Assembly (NCBI GenBank): GCA_025917655.1
Contig: CP084610.1
Location: forward strand, 2,108,001-2,172,000
Length of the DNA stretch: 64,000 nt
Direction: 5' to 3'
Source of the DNA: Chlorella sorokiniana
Taxonomy: Eukaryota; Chlorophyta; Trebouxiophyceae; Chlorellales; Chlorellaceae
Part shown: one piece after another, positions 22,801 through 34,124 of the stretch
Numbering within the stretch: position 1 is the first letter of the stretch
How the letters are laid out: every line of letters begins with the position of its first letter
Position numbers and translations under genes: made by a program
Notes under the pieces: generated by a model
What the model saw: the letters and a program-made list of their open reading frames with translations, nothing else
Told to the model about the DNA's origin: nothing
The model's database searches: none

Positions 22801-25800
22801 GCGGGTGGCGGGTGGGTGGCGGCGGCGCAGCGCCAGCGGCCTGATGTGGGGAGGGCTCTGTGCCGGCGTGGAACCCTTGGCAATCCCCCTCCGTCGCCTG
22901 CCGAGTTGCTGGCGATGGAATTGGGAGGCGCGGCACCGAACGCACAATCCTTGCCTGGCGGCGCTTGGCTGGCTGTGGCTGAGGCGCTGCTGGCTTTTTC
23001 GCCCCCACACCCGGCCCCGTGCCCCCCTTTGGCCCCTCGCTCCGCAGACAAGGGCAGGGCGTACGCCATCTGCCCCACCAGCCTGCTGCCACAGGACGCC
23101 ACCCAGCTGCGCGGCGCCTGCCCAGACTTCAGGCTGGGTGAGCGCTGGGCGCGCTGTGGTCGCCGTGCACAGCGCAGCATGCTATCGCTTTCGCAGCACG
23201 GCACAATCGCGCTCTCTTGCGAGTGACAGCTGGCTTGCCGTCGCGGGAGGCCAGCCCGCTGCGGGGCCACCTGCCCAGGGACCACCTCCTCTCCCGCTGC
23301 CCCGTGCCGCCTCCGGCCTCCAACCCTGAGAGGGTTGGCTCGGCTGCCTGCCAGGGAGGCACAGCCCTCCCCTCTCACCTTCTCTGACACCCAACCACTC
23401 CGACTCCGTCCCCATCCCACATACCCACGCATGCATCCCCCCTCTGCCCCCTTCCCCCTCGTCTGCAGTGGAGGAGCAGCGGCGCTTCACCCTGTTCTGG
23501 CTGGAGTGCTCGGTGGAGGCGGGGCAGCCGCTGCGCCCCAGCCGCGCCGCGCGCCGCTCTACCAGCCCCTGCCCTACGCGCTGCCGCTGCCCGGAATGGA
23601 GCATGTGGAGTGAGCCTTGTTTTTTGGGGGGGAGGGGGAAGGGGGTCAGCGTGGAGGGGAGGAGGGGGGGCGTTATTGACAGTGGTGTGTGGCAGGACTC
23701 ATTCCACCCTGGCTACACTGCAACTCTTGTGTGGGTGGTGAGCAGGTGGGGGGCTCACACGCACACGCGTGGATTGGCAATGGTGTGTGACAAGCCCACT
23801 CCACTCTGGCCACACTGCGGCTCCTTCTGGTTGACAAGCTTGCCCCCTATCCCCCTGTTGCAGGGTCACCAGCTCTTCCTTCGACACCTCGACGCGCCAG
23901 GCGTTTGCGCGGGTGGTGGAGGTGGCGGGGGGCGCTACTCCCAGGCCATGACGCGCAAGACGACGCACCTCATACTGGCGTACGCGGCGGGTGCGCCGCG
24001 GCCCGGCCCGGCCTGCTGCCACGCCGCTCGCGCTGCCCACGCTGCCCACGCTGCCCACGCTGCTCACGCTGCGGGGGCCCGGGGAGAAGGGAGAGGGGGC
24101 GGCGGCGGCGGGCGGGGGGACCTTGGCTGCGCCGGAGTCTGCTGCGGCGCCGCTCGCTGCCGGGCTGGCACCCAGCGCCGAGCTGTGTGCTGCTGTCTCA
24201 GGGCACCCGCAGCATGGCCTGCCTTCGCGGCTGGGCCGACCCTCCCCCACCGCCCGCCCTGCTCCTGTTGTGTACTTCCTGCTGTACCGCCGCAGGCCAG
24301 AAGTACGATCGGTGCGGCGACTTTGGCGTGGTGCCGGTGACCCCTGACTGGCTTGTGGACACGATGCAGGTGTGTGTGTGTGTGTGTATAAGGTGGTTTC
24401 AACAAGAGGGGATGTGGGCGGGGTGGGGGTCAAGCGATAGAGGATAAAGGCAACGTGTCGTGCACCCCTCCTACCCGCTCTTGCAGCTGGGCCGGTTGCA
24501 ACCGGTTGAGCGGTACCATCCTGTGCCGCCGCCACCTGGCGCCAGGCTGGCCCCACGCAAGGGACGGCAACTGCGGCAGGGGGCGGCACGGCGGCGGCGG
24601 CGTTCGGCGCGGCGGTGGCTGGTGAGGCAGCTGCGGCCGGTGTGCCCACCCAAGCGCTCAGCCCCCGCAGCAGGCGCCGCCCGCGGCGGCGCCACTGCGG
24701 CAGCGGCCGCAGCTCGTGCTTCCCCCTCCGCCGCCGCCGCCGCAGCCGCAGCCGCAGCAGCAGCAGGTGCAGCAGCAGGCGGGTCCGCCGCGCACGCTGT
24801 CGCCCGGGCTCGGATGCACGCGACGCAGGCGGCGGCCGCTGCCCCGGCTCGGCAGCAGCAGCAGCAGCAGCAGCAGCGGGTGCAGCAGGCCTTGCCGCAG
24901 ACAGACCGGGTGCTTGCCGGCAACGAGGAGAATGCGTCGCAGGGAAACAACCCTCCCGCCCCGCCTGCCGCCCCCACGGCACGAGCTCGCTGCAGCCAGG
25001 CGGCAAGCCGCCGTCTTCTTCTGGCCTGCCGCCGCTGGACGAGCCGCCGGCGCGGGCTGCCGCAGCAGGACCGCCTCCGCTGCAGCGCCAGCGCTCGGCG
25101 CTGGACGACGCCATGGCCAGCTTGGATGAGGGCCTTCGGCAGCAGGCGGCAGCGGCTGCGCGTGACGAAGCGGCGGTGCAGCAGGCGCCCATCAGTGGGG
25201 GCCCCATCGGCGCAGCTGCCACGTTAGGTGCCGGCCTGGGCGGTGTGCCTCGACAGGCGGGCGGGCGCCGCCTCAGGCTGCCGCAGCAGCAACAGCCGCG
25301 TCGCCGACGCCCCGGCCGCGCGGGCGCCAGGAGGCCAGCCGGGGCGCACAGCCGGTCACTCGAGCGGCCGCTCCCTGCGAAGCTCCTCTCGGCAGCGGCC
25401 CGCCGGGCGGGAGTCGCCGCTGCTGCAGCAGCAGCCGCAGGCGGCGGCCGTGCCGCCGCCGCAGGCGCCGGCTGGGGGCAGCGAGCCTCAGGAGGACATT
25501 GCCCGGGCCGTGGACCAGCTCGGCAGCATGCTGCAAGCGCTGGAGGAGCCGGCCCGGGTGCTGCAGCTGGGCACTCAGCTGGACCTGCCGCTGGCCATGC
25601 CCCCGCCGCCGCCCCGCAGCCGCGCCGCCGCACGCGGCACGCCCACCCCTGCCGACAGCAGCCTCAGCGGCGGCAGCGGCGGCGGCTCGCGCGGCGCCCG
25701 CGGCGCGCAAGCGCCCGCTGACGACGACGGCGGCGGCGGTCGGCCGTCGCAGCTGCGCCGCTCGGGGCGGGGGCGAAGCGGCGGAGACCCGGCGGAAGCG

Positions 25801-26218
25801 GTGAGAGCGTGGCACCTGCAAGGCCCCACCGGCGGATCCCCCCTGTTGAGCAGTTCTGCCGGTAGCACACCCTGCCCTGCTTCCATCGCCGCCAGCCACT
25901 GCAGCCGGCCACGCCAGGCCCACGCTGCGGCCTCTGGTGCCACCTCCCTGCGCCCACACCCCTGCACCCCCCGTTACCATCCGGCCCCTCAGCCACCCAC
26001 CGCATTTCTGCCCCCCTTGCAGCCCCCTCGAGATGTCGCAGCAGGTCGGCTACGCCGACGACAGCGACGCGCCCCCGCCGCATGGCCACCCGCGGCGGCG
26101 ACCAGCAGCAGCTGAAGCGCGCGCTGGTGGAGGCGGCGGCGGCGGGGGGGGGCGGCAGCCGCGTCGCACGGCCGCGGGGCGTGCGGCGGACCCGTTCCAG
26201 GAGCTAGCGCGCGGCTGA
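19812..26218 (+). CDS. TOPBP1: TopBP1/MEI1-like multi-BRCT DNA-damage scaffold
   Basis: At least five BRCT domains can be read. BRCT1 is at 19812-20050 (MADLLGGRWVLVTAV to VTPEWLAASLQ) and BRCT2 at 20258-20760 (VGPFLGLVVCLSGLLAADK to TTRWVEACVEAGHC). BRCT3 is at about 21060-21940 (CLPVSLDWLRQSVAAQRRLP), BRCT4 at about 22683-23595 (ALSGCYFTLAAV to FTLFWLECSVEAGQPL), and BRCT5 at about 23868-24530 (SRQAFARVVEVAGG to VPVTPDWLVDTMQLGRL). The tandem N-terminal pair followed by further BRCTs matches TopBP1/Dpb11/plant MEI1. These bind phosphorylated partners to load replication factors and activate the ATR checkpoint. From 24530 to 25800 the sequence is a proline/glutamine/alanine-rich, probably disordered tail. 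The last exon begins near 26025 with SQQVGYADDSD, resembling the plant SQVVGYEED motif. The intron after 20050 uses a GC donor (CAG|gcaagc). Several one-base breaks (for example near 19990) must be corrected before the protein reads through, so exon edges in the tail are approximate. Confidence 0.85.
24018..24075 (+). repeat. Nine-base tandem repeat encoding Ala-Ala-His
   Basis: The unit CACGCTGCC is repeated about five times inside the BRCT5 exon region of the TopBP1-like gene. Read in one frame it gives alternating Ala-Ala-His. It lies next to a GGC-rich stretch and may belong to an intron. Confidence 0.75.
24370..24387 (+). repeat. (GT)n microsatellite starting at a 5' splice site
   Basis: Nine GT units begin exactly at the donor after GACACGATGCAG in the TopBP1-like gene. 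Confidence 0.9.
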
Positions 26219-26581
26219 GGCTGGCCTGCGGCATCTGTCGCTGCCGTAAACTCAACCGAACTGTGTGCCTTGTGGTCCAACCGATAACCTCACAGTGCTT
26301 CCGAGTTTGACACTCAAGCTGGGCGGTTTGCGGCAGCATAACAAGGAGTCGCTGCTGCAGCTCGGAGGCTGCGCCGCCAGATGTGCGGGCCATGACGGGG
26401 CGCAGATCCCCTTCTTTGCGCGAGTTTGTACGGGGCCAGCTCGCAGAGTCGCTTTTCACTGTTTGAGCAGCGCCTTCAACGCTTTTAAGGGCCGTTTAGA
26501 CGCCGCCAGGCTTGCCAAGGGCCGGAGAGGTGCACGCCCCTCCTGCAGGCCTCGCTCGTGTCCGCCGCAGCAGCATAGATC
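26219..26581. other. Intergenic region between the TopBP1-like gene and the first YGGT-like gene
   Basis: This stretch holds the 3' end of the TopBP1-like transcript and the promoter of the next plus-strand gene. Nothing specific was recognised. Confidence 0.45.
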
Positions 26582-28382
26582 ATGCCGCTCGTGGCGTCAT
26601 GTATATGTAGTCGTCCGAAGGCGGCGGCCCACAGCCCACGTAGCGACCATGCTCCGGCAGCCAACGCCAACTCAAATTTCCGGCCCCTTGCGCTACATCA
26701 TCGCCGCCGGATTGCAGCTCGCGCCTCTAGAAGCGGCAGGCAAGCAGAGTGCGGCGGTGCTCAGGTTGTTCAGTTGGTGCGGCAGCAGCCGCCAAAGTCA
26801 CTCCCTGGCTCACTTGCCCCGGCCCTTCCTTCATTTCCCGCAGGCCGGCGGACAACCAGCAGAGCCTGCAGCAGCAGAGCACACGGTTGCGTGGCGACGC
26901 GCAGCAAGCGGCGCTGCTGCCGGGCGCAAACGCCCGCCCTGGCGGCGGCGGCGGCGGCGACAGCGGCTCTGCCCTCGGCACGCTGCTGCCAGTGGCGGAG
27001 GTGTCCGCTCTGATCACGTCTGTGCCCCTGGTGCTGCCCACGGCGGCGTCTGCCTCTTCTGTGCTGGCGGCGCTGGTGCCGCACAGCCTGCAGCAGCACC
27101 AGGCCTGGCAGACAGTGTGCTGGGGGTCCACCGCCGTCGGCGCCGCCAGCCTGCTGGTCACCCTCGTCTGCACCTCGCGCTTCCTCGTCTCCTAGTGAGA
27201 ACCGCTGCCATAGCGACCTGCTGCCGAGCTGCCGAGCAATGCGCATGTTCGGTGGCGCCTTGTGCTGCCAACTGTGTGTCTGCCCGCAGTCGGTGGCGCC
27301 AACCGCCGCTGTCGGAAGACAGCTACCTGAACAGAATCTGCAGCTTCTCAGGCCGATGCCCTTGCCCCCCCCCCCTCTCTGCAGCTACCCCAGCCTAGAA
27401 CGGCAGGCGGAGCAGCAGCGGTGGCGCCTGCCGTGGCTCACCGTGATGCTCTTCGACCCGCTGCTGCAGCCCGTGCGCCGCCGCTTCTTTGGCCAGACGG
27501 TGAGCTCGCCTGGGGTTGATGGGTGTTGTGTTTGTGTGTGTGCATGTGTTTGGGGAGATCTGCTGCTTTCGTGCTGCGCACATCTGGTGTCGATTCAGTG
27601 TCTTGCTTGATCACCCTGCCGCCCGCTGCGCGGTTGCCTTGGCTCCCCGTGCTCGCCCCCGCCCCTGCACGGACCCTCCCCTCCCTGCCTGCCATACCTC
27701 ACCTCACTTCCCTCCAGCTCACCCGCCTGCTTCTTCCGACCAGCACCTTCTCTTATTGTTAAAGGAGTAATAGAATGAGCATCACATGATTGTCACTGTG
27801 CTTATCCCACCTTCACATCAATATTCTTGTTCCATTGCTGGGTGTGTGGGTGTGCCGCAGGAGGAGGGCGACCTCGACTACGCCGCCGTGGCGCTGCTGG
27901 CGGTGGTCTGCTCCCTGCTGGAGTGCCTGGTGGGCAAGGACGGCCTCATGCTGCCCTTCATACCAGACCTGGGCCTCTGCGAGGCGCTGCAGGTGGGTGG
28001 GTGGTGCTAGTGGTGGTGGTGAAAGGAGGGGTGGGTGGGTGGTGTTAGTGGTAGTAGTGCTGGTGAAAGAAGGGGGGGGGGATCTGTGGCAGCGGCGGAG
28101 GGGCAGGCAGTTGAGGAACCTGAGAGAGAGAGGTGGAGGCCGGGCGGGTGGGTTGATCTGAGGGAGAACAGCGGAGGGGCAGGCGGGGGCTGCAGACTGA
28201 GCCCACCGCAGGCGGCTGCGCGGCGGGACGGCGCTGCCGCCGCCCGTCGCCTGCGCGCTCACCACGCCGGCCTTGCTGCGCTCCCCTGTCCGGCCCGCGT
28301 GCAGTACCTGGTCATCTTCCAGCACGGCTTCCTGCTGCCCCTGTGGGTCATGGTCGTGCTACGCTGGGGCCGCATCCTGTGA
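26582..28382 (+). CDS. YGGT-like plastid multi-pass membrane protein, copy 1
   Basis: Five exons: 26582-26748 (or a start at 26649 with exon end 26764), 26844-27194, 27385-27499, 27861-27992 and 28305-28382. The start at 26582 gives a serine/arginine-rich leader (MPLVASCICSRPKAAAHSPR) like a plastid transit peptide and keeps phase. The alternative start at 26649 keeps phase too but looks less like a leader. The body has hydrophobic helices at WGSTAVGAASLLVTLVCTSR, DYAAVALLAVVCSLLECLVG and YLVIFQHGFLLPLWVMVVLR. Between helices, SRFLVSYYPSLERQ and MLFDPLLQPVRRRFFG recall the 'RxxLSWFPN...DPYLxxFR' layout of YGGT/YlmG proteins, which act in thylakoid and division-site membranes. That similarity is my inference. 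The gene shares exon structure and splice phases with copy 2 at 29808. Confidence 0.68.
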
Positions 28383-29807
28383 TGGATGTGACTGACCTGC
28401 TTCTTGAGCAAGCCACGACTCTATGATGGAGGCGTCGCATGTCAGCCGGCAGCCAGCTGGGACTCGCAGACGTCTCGTCAGCCTCCCCACCCCCGGGCAC
28501 CACATGTACACCCTCTAGCACACCTGCTTCCACGCTGTGGCGGCCATGGTTTCCCGCCAGCTGCTGGGCCGAGTGCTGCCCGGCACCTGCGCCGTTCGCA
28601 TGCCCCTCCAGAACCTTGTACCAACCCCACCCCCAGTTCATCACCCCGGATCTCATCTCTGGCACCCTCCCATTTCACCCTCCCTTCTCTCTCTGTGAGC
28701 TGTGCTCTGTAAGTTGATCCTTCTGCTGCTTTTGCAACCCCCACTTGCCTCCATGGTTTGGGTGTTTCACCCACCTGCACGAAACTTTTCCAACCTCGTC
28801 TTCGCAACGGCGCCTCACTTTTCTTTTACGCATTCGATTGCCAGTGGCCCCTGCCGCCCCCTGATACCGCCCCTCCCAGCATCCAGCCTGCACAGGCTTG
28901 CTTGGGCCGCCCTGCATGCTTATCATGCTGGCGTCGCTGCTGCTGCTGCTGCTGCTGGCGCCGCTGCTAAGCAATTGAGTGAAGCAGCAGTAGAGGCTGC
29001 ACGCAGCTGCTTCTTGCACTTGCCTCAACCGTTACTTCTGATGTAACCTCCTGCACACCCTCCCTGAGGCGATTAGGGGCCTTAGCCACCCTGCCGGCGC
29101 CCAGCCGCTCCCTGCTTTCGCTCTTCATCGCCGTTGATGATGCCCGCTGACAGCACGCTCAGAAGTTAGCAGCGCTGAAGGGCCCCGTGGCATCAGCAGA
29201 CGCTACCAGAGAAGGGGTAATGGCCAAGAGGTGTGTGCGAGGGGCGGCGGGGGGGGGGGGGGGGGCGGGGGGGGCGGGAGCCTGTGGAGCCTTTACGTGA
29301 CCGAGCCTTCACTTCCCTGCCGCTCCGGCAGGGCGAGAGCGGCGCTTGGGTGGCCAGAGACCGCGGCCCAGCTGATTGTAGAGTAAGATATTAACAGGTA
29401 TGACACTATGTTGTGAAGGCCAGATCAGGCTGCAAGATGCTTGTGCGCCAGCCAAGAGGGGGCTCCAGGTGCCCGAAATGCGGGGGCCACAGCGGCGCAG
29501 CATTTTGAAGTGGCATGCGTCAGCCACCTTCGCACCACAAGCTTTTGCCTTTCTTTTGCTCGCGCCCCCAATTTACAACGGCTAGCATATCACAAGTTTT
29601 AATCTGTGCCCGTTCAGACTCACGACTTCGACGCTTGTTCACCTGAACCTTCAGCCCGCTTCCAGGCCTTTTGAATCGTCTACGCCACCCTTTGTTGCCC
29701 ACAAGCGGCGCGGATTCCCTCGTGGGAAACCAACCCGGGCAGCTCTGCTTTCAGCTGCTTCCTCCCCGCTGCCCCACGCGCGTTCTTGCCACACCCTAAT
29801 TGGCATC
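28383..29807. other. Intergenic region between the tandem YGGT-like paralogues
   Basis: This is the 3' untranslated region of copy 1 (TGTAA motifs near 28708 and 29042) and the upstream region of copy 2. It contains a G-rich homopurine tract at 29249-29277. I see no gene. Confidence 0.5.
29249..29277 (+). repeat. Long poly-G tract
   Basis: The tract is almost pure G (runs of about 15, 8 and 4 broken by single C or A). It can form a G-quadruplex and is a likely spot for assembly error. Confidence 0.85.
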
Positions 29808-31416
29808 ATGCTGGTAGCGTGCGCTCCTGCAAACACGGCGCTCCGGCTTCCCGCCTCAAGCCGTGCGCCTGCGCGCCGAGGCTGGCGCGTTGCCGCTGCC
29901 AAAGGGTGAGTTGCAGAGCTGTCGGGCATCGACGATGAGTGGAACAGCGCGCCATGTCCTGCACCTGCGACGAACCGGTCACACTCCTTCGCAGGCCGAC
30001 GCCCATCCGGCCGGCGTCTGACCACGCGTGCAGCCGCCGCCCCGCCCCTGCCGCCCCGCGCCGCAAGCCATTGGACCCCGCCAAGCGGCAGACTGGCGCC
30101 GCCAAGAGCAGCAGCAGCCCCAGCAGTGGCGCGCTGGGCGCAGCTGGCGCTCTCGCGCTGCTGCTGCCGCTCGCCGATCCATCTTCTGCGCTGGCCTCTG
30201 ACCACGGCGCCGTCGGCGGCAGCATGTACTGGGCCTGCGTGGGCCTGGGTGCCCTTGCTGTCGTGAGCACCCTGCTCTGCACCTCACGCTTCCTCCTCTC
30301 CTAGTGAGTGCAGCAGCGGTGCTGCCGCAGCAGTAGCGCTGCCGCAGCCACGAGGGGCTGCGGGCCCCTCATCAGCCTTCTGCTGTCCTGATTCCCTCCC
30401 CCTCTCTGTGCCCGCCCCACCTACTGCCCCTCTACCTTAACAGCAACACGCTCTTGTCCTCCGCGCCCCGTGCAGCTTCCCGGGTCTTGAGAAGCGGGCG
30501 CGGGCGCGGCCCCACACCGCCCTGCTGCGCGCGGTGACAGCCGCCGACCCGCTGCTGGACCCAATCACCAAGGGCTTCTTCCGCATGGTGCGCTCGCGCT
30601 CTCGCCGCTGCCTGCGGCGCCTGTGTTCCGCCGCTGCGTGCGCTGGGTCATCGGCCTGCCATGCATGCCGGCCTGTGCTGCTTTCTCGCAGCTGCCTCCC
30701 TCCGACTGTGGTGCGGCGGGTGCCGGTCCCCAGTGCTGCAAACGAAGTCCCTCTCCCCTCTATGTGCCGCCTTCCTGATCGCGATCCGCGCACTTCGCAA
30801 TCTCCCTGCCCCTCGTCTCCTGCTTTCCACCCCTGCAGACCGAGCAGGGCGACCTCAACTATGGCGCCATGGCGCTGCTGGCGCTGGTGTCGGGTGGGTG
30901 CCGCACGACACTGCTGCATTGTGTGGGCTGCCTCCCTGTGGGCTGCCTGTTGCGCTGCAACGTCTTCGGGCGTGGCTGTGCAGCTGACATTCATGGGTAG
31001 CGCGACGCAGCAGGGCGTCTGAGCTGTCAGGCTGCGTTTCATAGTGCCCTTGCTGACATCCCCCCCCGTCAACCTTTTCAGCCGTGCTGACGACGCTGGT
31101 GGCCACGACGGCATGCTGGTGGAGCAGGTGCCTGACCTCGGCCTGCTGGCGGTACTGCAGGTGCGGGACGCATGTGGTACAGCTGCGGTACAAGGATGGC
31201 CCGGCCCTGCTGCTGCACGTTGGGTTGGTTGGCCGCTCCGCTGTGCTGCACGCTGGCACGCTCCTGCCTCTGTAGCCCTCCGACTTGTTGGCTTCCTCAC
31301 GACCTTCCTCACAGCTTTCGCCTGTGCCCCGTCTGCAGTACCTCGTGTTTGTGCAGCACATGATGCTGCTGCCAATGTGGGTGTTCGTGGTGTTCCGCTA
31401 CTTCCTCCTCATCTGA
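29808..31416 (+). CDS. YGGT-like plastid multi-pass membrane protein, copy 2
   Basis: Six exons: 29808-29905, 29995-30303, 30476-30587, 30839-30893, 31082-31162 and 31339-31416. The leader MLVACAPANTALRLPASSRA is transit-peptide-like. The body parallels copy 1 block by block: CTSRFLLSYFPGLEKR against CTSRFLVSYYPSLERQ, AADPLLDPITKGFFRM against LFDPLLQPVRRRFFG, GDLNYGAMALLALVS against GDLDYAAVALLAVVC, VPDLGLLAVLQ against IPDLGLCEALQ, and YLVFVQHMMLLPMWVFVVFR against YLVIFQHGFLLPLWVMVVLR. Splice sites fall at the same codons, including the split TA|C codon after exon 2. Copy 2 has an extra intron within the GDLNY helix. One base is missing near 31105 if GHDGMLVEQVPDLG is the intended reading. 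The two genes are an old tandem duplicate, well diverged. Confidence 0.7.
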
Positions 31417-32563
31417 GGCTGGATCCTCACGGAGACGGCCACAACAAATTGAAGCACAGCCACGCGCTCCTCGGCGGAAGCAGCGCAAAAGGGGCTGCGC
31501 CCTGGCCGTGCCTCAAGCCTCCGTCCAGCAAGCTCCCAACGAATGATGCCACGCCTCCCCGATGGCGCCGCTCGGCCGCGGTGGCACGCCGCCGCCCGGC
31601 TGCCGCGAGCGACTGCTGATGTGATGATGAGGATACTTGCCGATGCCGATAGATACTGACAGCACATCACCCGATAGATACTGACAGTGCATTTCCCCTG
31701 CCGTGCCGTGCCGACCCTGTTTGCCACCCTGTTTCCTCGCCGCGTTCGCCCGCCCGCTGTCCACCCCAGTCCTGCACCACCGTCCTCGCTGCAACACCGC
31801 TGCACCCATTTCCGTCGCCCCCTGAGCCCTGTACTTAACTGGATCGCACAAAGCTGCGCTGTACACTAGGCGCTGTCACCGCAGCGCGGGGGCTGTTTCC
31901 CTACCTTCCCGTCTTCCTTCCCAGTGCAAACCATTCATCTGGGGCCTAGCGCCTGCCTAGCACAGGGCGGTGCATTCCCTTTCCTCGCGCTTTCCATTCC
32001 TGCTACATGTGCCAGATAACTCAAGACGAGATTCTGTGTAGATTGAGCACTGCACACCCCAGCCCCCATTGCTGTGCTGCGCATCCCTCATGTTCGCCCC
32101 CTTGCCAGCAGCCACTGCCTGAAACCCATTGGATTGCGCCGCACTGCCGTCCCACGCTTGATGCCCAGCCTTCAGCGCCGCCCCTATCACAGCATTTCGT
32201 GTTACCCGCCCCACATTCGTCGCACCTCCTGCTAGATTTTCGCAAGCTTGTTTAAAGTTTGGAGTGGCGGATTAGGTAAAGGATGAGGCAGTGCGGAGGA
32301 CCAGTTCAGACAGATGTAGTGCAATATGCTGAGAAAGACAAAAGCAGCTGGGATACGAGGGGCAAGAGGGTGGCCGCAGCTTGCGGCGCAGAGCGGGAGT
32401 TCAAGAGTCCGCTGCGCTGCAAGGCACGGCAGCAGCTGTGTGGCGGCAAGGCGGCTACGCCCCTGTGGACTGGTCGCCTGGCTGGGCGCAGTGCTTGGAG
32501 CCTGCAGGGTCTAGGAGTGGCCCTCGTTCAGCTACAGCAAAAGGACACCTGCACCGCCTTGCG
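31417..32563. other. Convergent 3' region
   Basis: The 3' ends of YGGT-like copy 2 (+) and the DUF1232 gene (-) meet here. A short direct repeat containing GATAGATACTGACAG occurs at about 31646-31690. No gene was recognised in 1.1 kb. Confidence 0.5.
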
Positions 32564-34124
32564 TTACGGCTCGAGGTACGCCTGTACCGCCTCGGGCCCC
32601 CGCAGCAGCGCCTCCTGCAGCTCGGGCTGGGTGCCCGCCGCCGCCAGCACCGCCGCCATGCGGCTCTCCCGCCGCCACTGCCGCACAGCCCAGGCCAGCT
32701 GGGCGGCGGCGGCGGCCACGCCCACGCCCGCCATGATCCACACCTGCTTAGTGCAGGAGCCAGGGGGGCACGAGGCTGGCTGTGCAAGCGCGGGGACGGG
32801 GAGGGGAGGCTGGCGGGCACCCAGGCTGGGAGGCGAGCATGGGCCTCGCCGAGGACACGTCCTCAACCCCTCCCACCACGTGCGCATGCAGCTGGCGCTT
32901 GTGCAACAAAGCCGGCATAGCAGGGTGCGGAAAGCAGAGGCAAGAGCGCCGGCAACGCAACACAAGCGCGGTGTGAGGGTGCTCACCGTGTAGGCTGCCA
33001 CAGCGGGGTGAGCCTGCGCCGCGTAGCGGCAGCCCAGCCAGGCCGCCCAGAGCAGCAGCGCATCCCACACGGCGAAGAAGAGGAGCGCCATGCCCCAGCT
33101 CTTTTGCAGGCGCAGCGGCTCGCGCTGCATGCGGTTGTGGTGGTGGTGGTGGTGGTGGTGGGCTGGGGAAGTTAAAGCAGGGCAGTGCAGCGGCAGTGCA
33201 GCGCACAGACGAGCAGCAGGGGCCACGTGGTGTTGTGCCTGTGCCAAGACAACGCAGGCCAGCAGCCCAGGTTGGGGTGCACCCAAGCGATGGGCGTAGC
33301 GGCTGGCAGCCCCGAGGCACGCTGGCGGGGCGTGGGCACCAAACTTGCCCTGCTGCAGCGGCTGCTGCTGCAGGCAATGCCACCCGGCGGCGCCCACCTC
33401 TGCTCGCTGGCGTGCCGCCGCCATCACGCCCTCAGGCACCAGCCGGAAGGCGAGCCACAGCAGCGCTGCGGAGGGGCCGCGGCGGCGGGCGGCTCAGGCT
33501 CGAAGGGGAGCGCGGAGCTCTCAGCAGGTGGCGCAGCCGCGCAGCAGCTGGCGTCACCCTGCTTGGGCAGCCTGCTTCGGCAGCGGCGGCGGCGGCCCTG
33601 CCTCCCAGGCTCCCAGCCCAGCCCTGCGGGCCCCCACCTCCCAGGATCAAACGTCGTCGACGATGCCCAGCACCGGAATGAAGTCGGGGATGAGGTCCAG
33701 GGGGAGAGCGCATAGGCGATGGCCAGCAGGGCGACGGCGCGGGGAGCAGGCCCAGGCGGCTGTCCTGCAGGGCGGTACAGAGCGGTACAGAACCATGGGA
33801 GCGCGGCAGCGGGCGTGGCGCACGAGAGCTGCTGGGCGGGCCGGGGGCGCATGGCACCGCATGGCAGCGTGCGCTGGCGGGAACGGTCTCTGTCTCCTTC
33901 TTGGCTGTCTATTGTGCGAATCTTCACACCTGTGTCGCGTAGTGCAGCGCCAGAACCTCGCGCTTCAGCGCCTTGACGCGCCCCTTCAGCCACGCAAGCC
34001 AGCCCGCCTTGCGCGGCGATGGCTGCTCGGCAGCGCCGCTGCCGGGCGGCGGCTGCAGGTCGCCCTGGGAGTTCGACGTGCCGTCGTACAACTCCCTCAA
34101 ATCTTCCCCTCGTTCCAAGCCCAT
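32564..34124 (-). CDS. DUF1232-domain membrane protein
   Basis: Five exons on the minus strand: 34124-33930, about 33766-33655, 33465-33398, 33162-32987 and 32743-32564. Exon 1 encodes a hydrophilic N-terminus (MGLERGEDLRELYDG) ending in an amphipathic KGRVKALKREVLALHYA segment. Exon 2 holds the DUF1232 signature, readable as AVALLAIAYALSP followed by DLIPDFIPVLGIVDDV, with LVPEGVMAAARQ in exon 3. Exons 4 and 5 add two helices (SWGMALLFFAVWDALLLWAA and IMAGVGVAAAAAQLAWAV) and a soluble C-terminus ending EAVQAYLEP. DUF1232 occurs in bacterial and plastid membrane proteins with no known biochemical role. Exon 2 lacks a base at three places within about 110 bases, all in C or T/G runs. A run of about nine His codons opens exon 4. 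Confidence 0.78.
33135..33161. repeat. (GGT/CAC)n triplet repeat encoding polyhistidine
   Basis: Nine perfect GGT units on the plus strand read as CAC on the minus strand. They would encode eight or nine histidines at the start of exon 4 of the DUF1232 gene, immediately after the splice acceptor. Confidence 0.85.

Noticed and set aside
23699-25633. A 644-codon open frame on the minus strand
   Set aside because: It lies opposite the TopBP1-like gene, whose BRCT domains are clear on the plus strand. Its arginine/alanine/proline/cysteine composition is typical of the shadow of GC-rich coding sequence.
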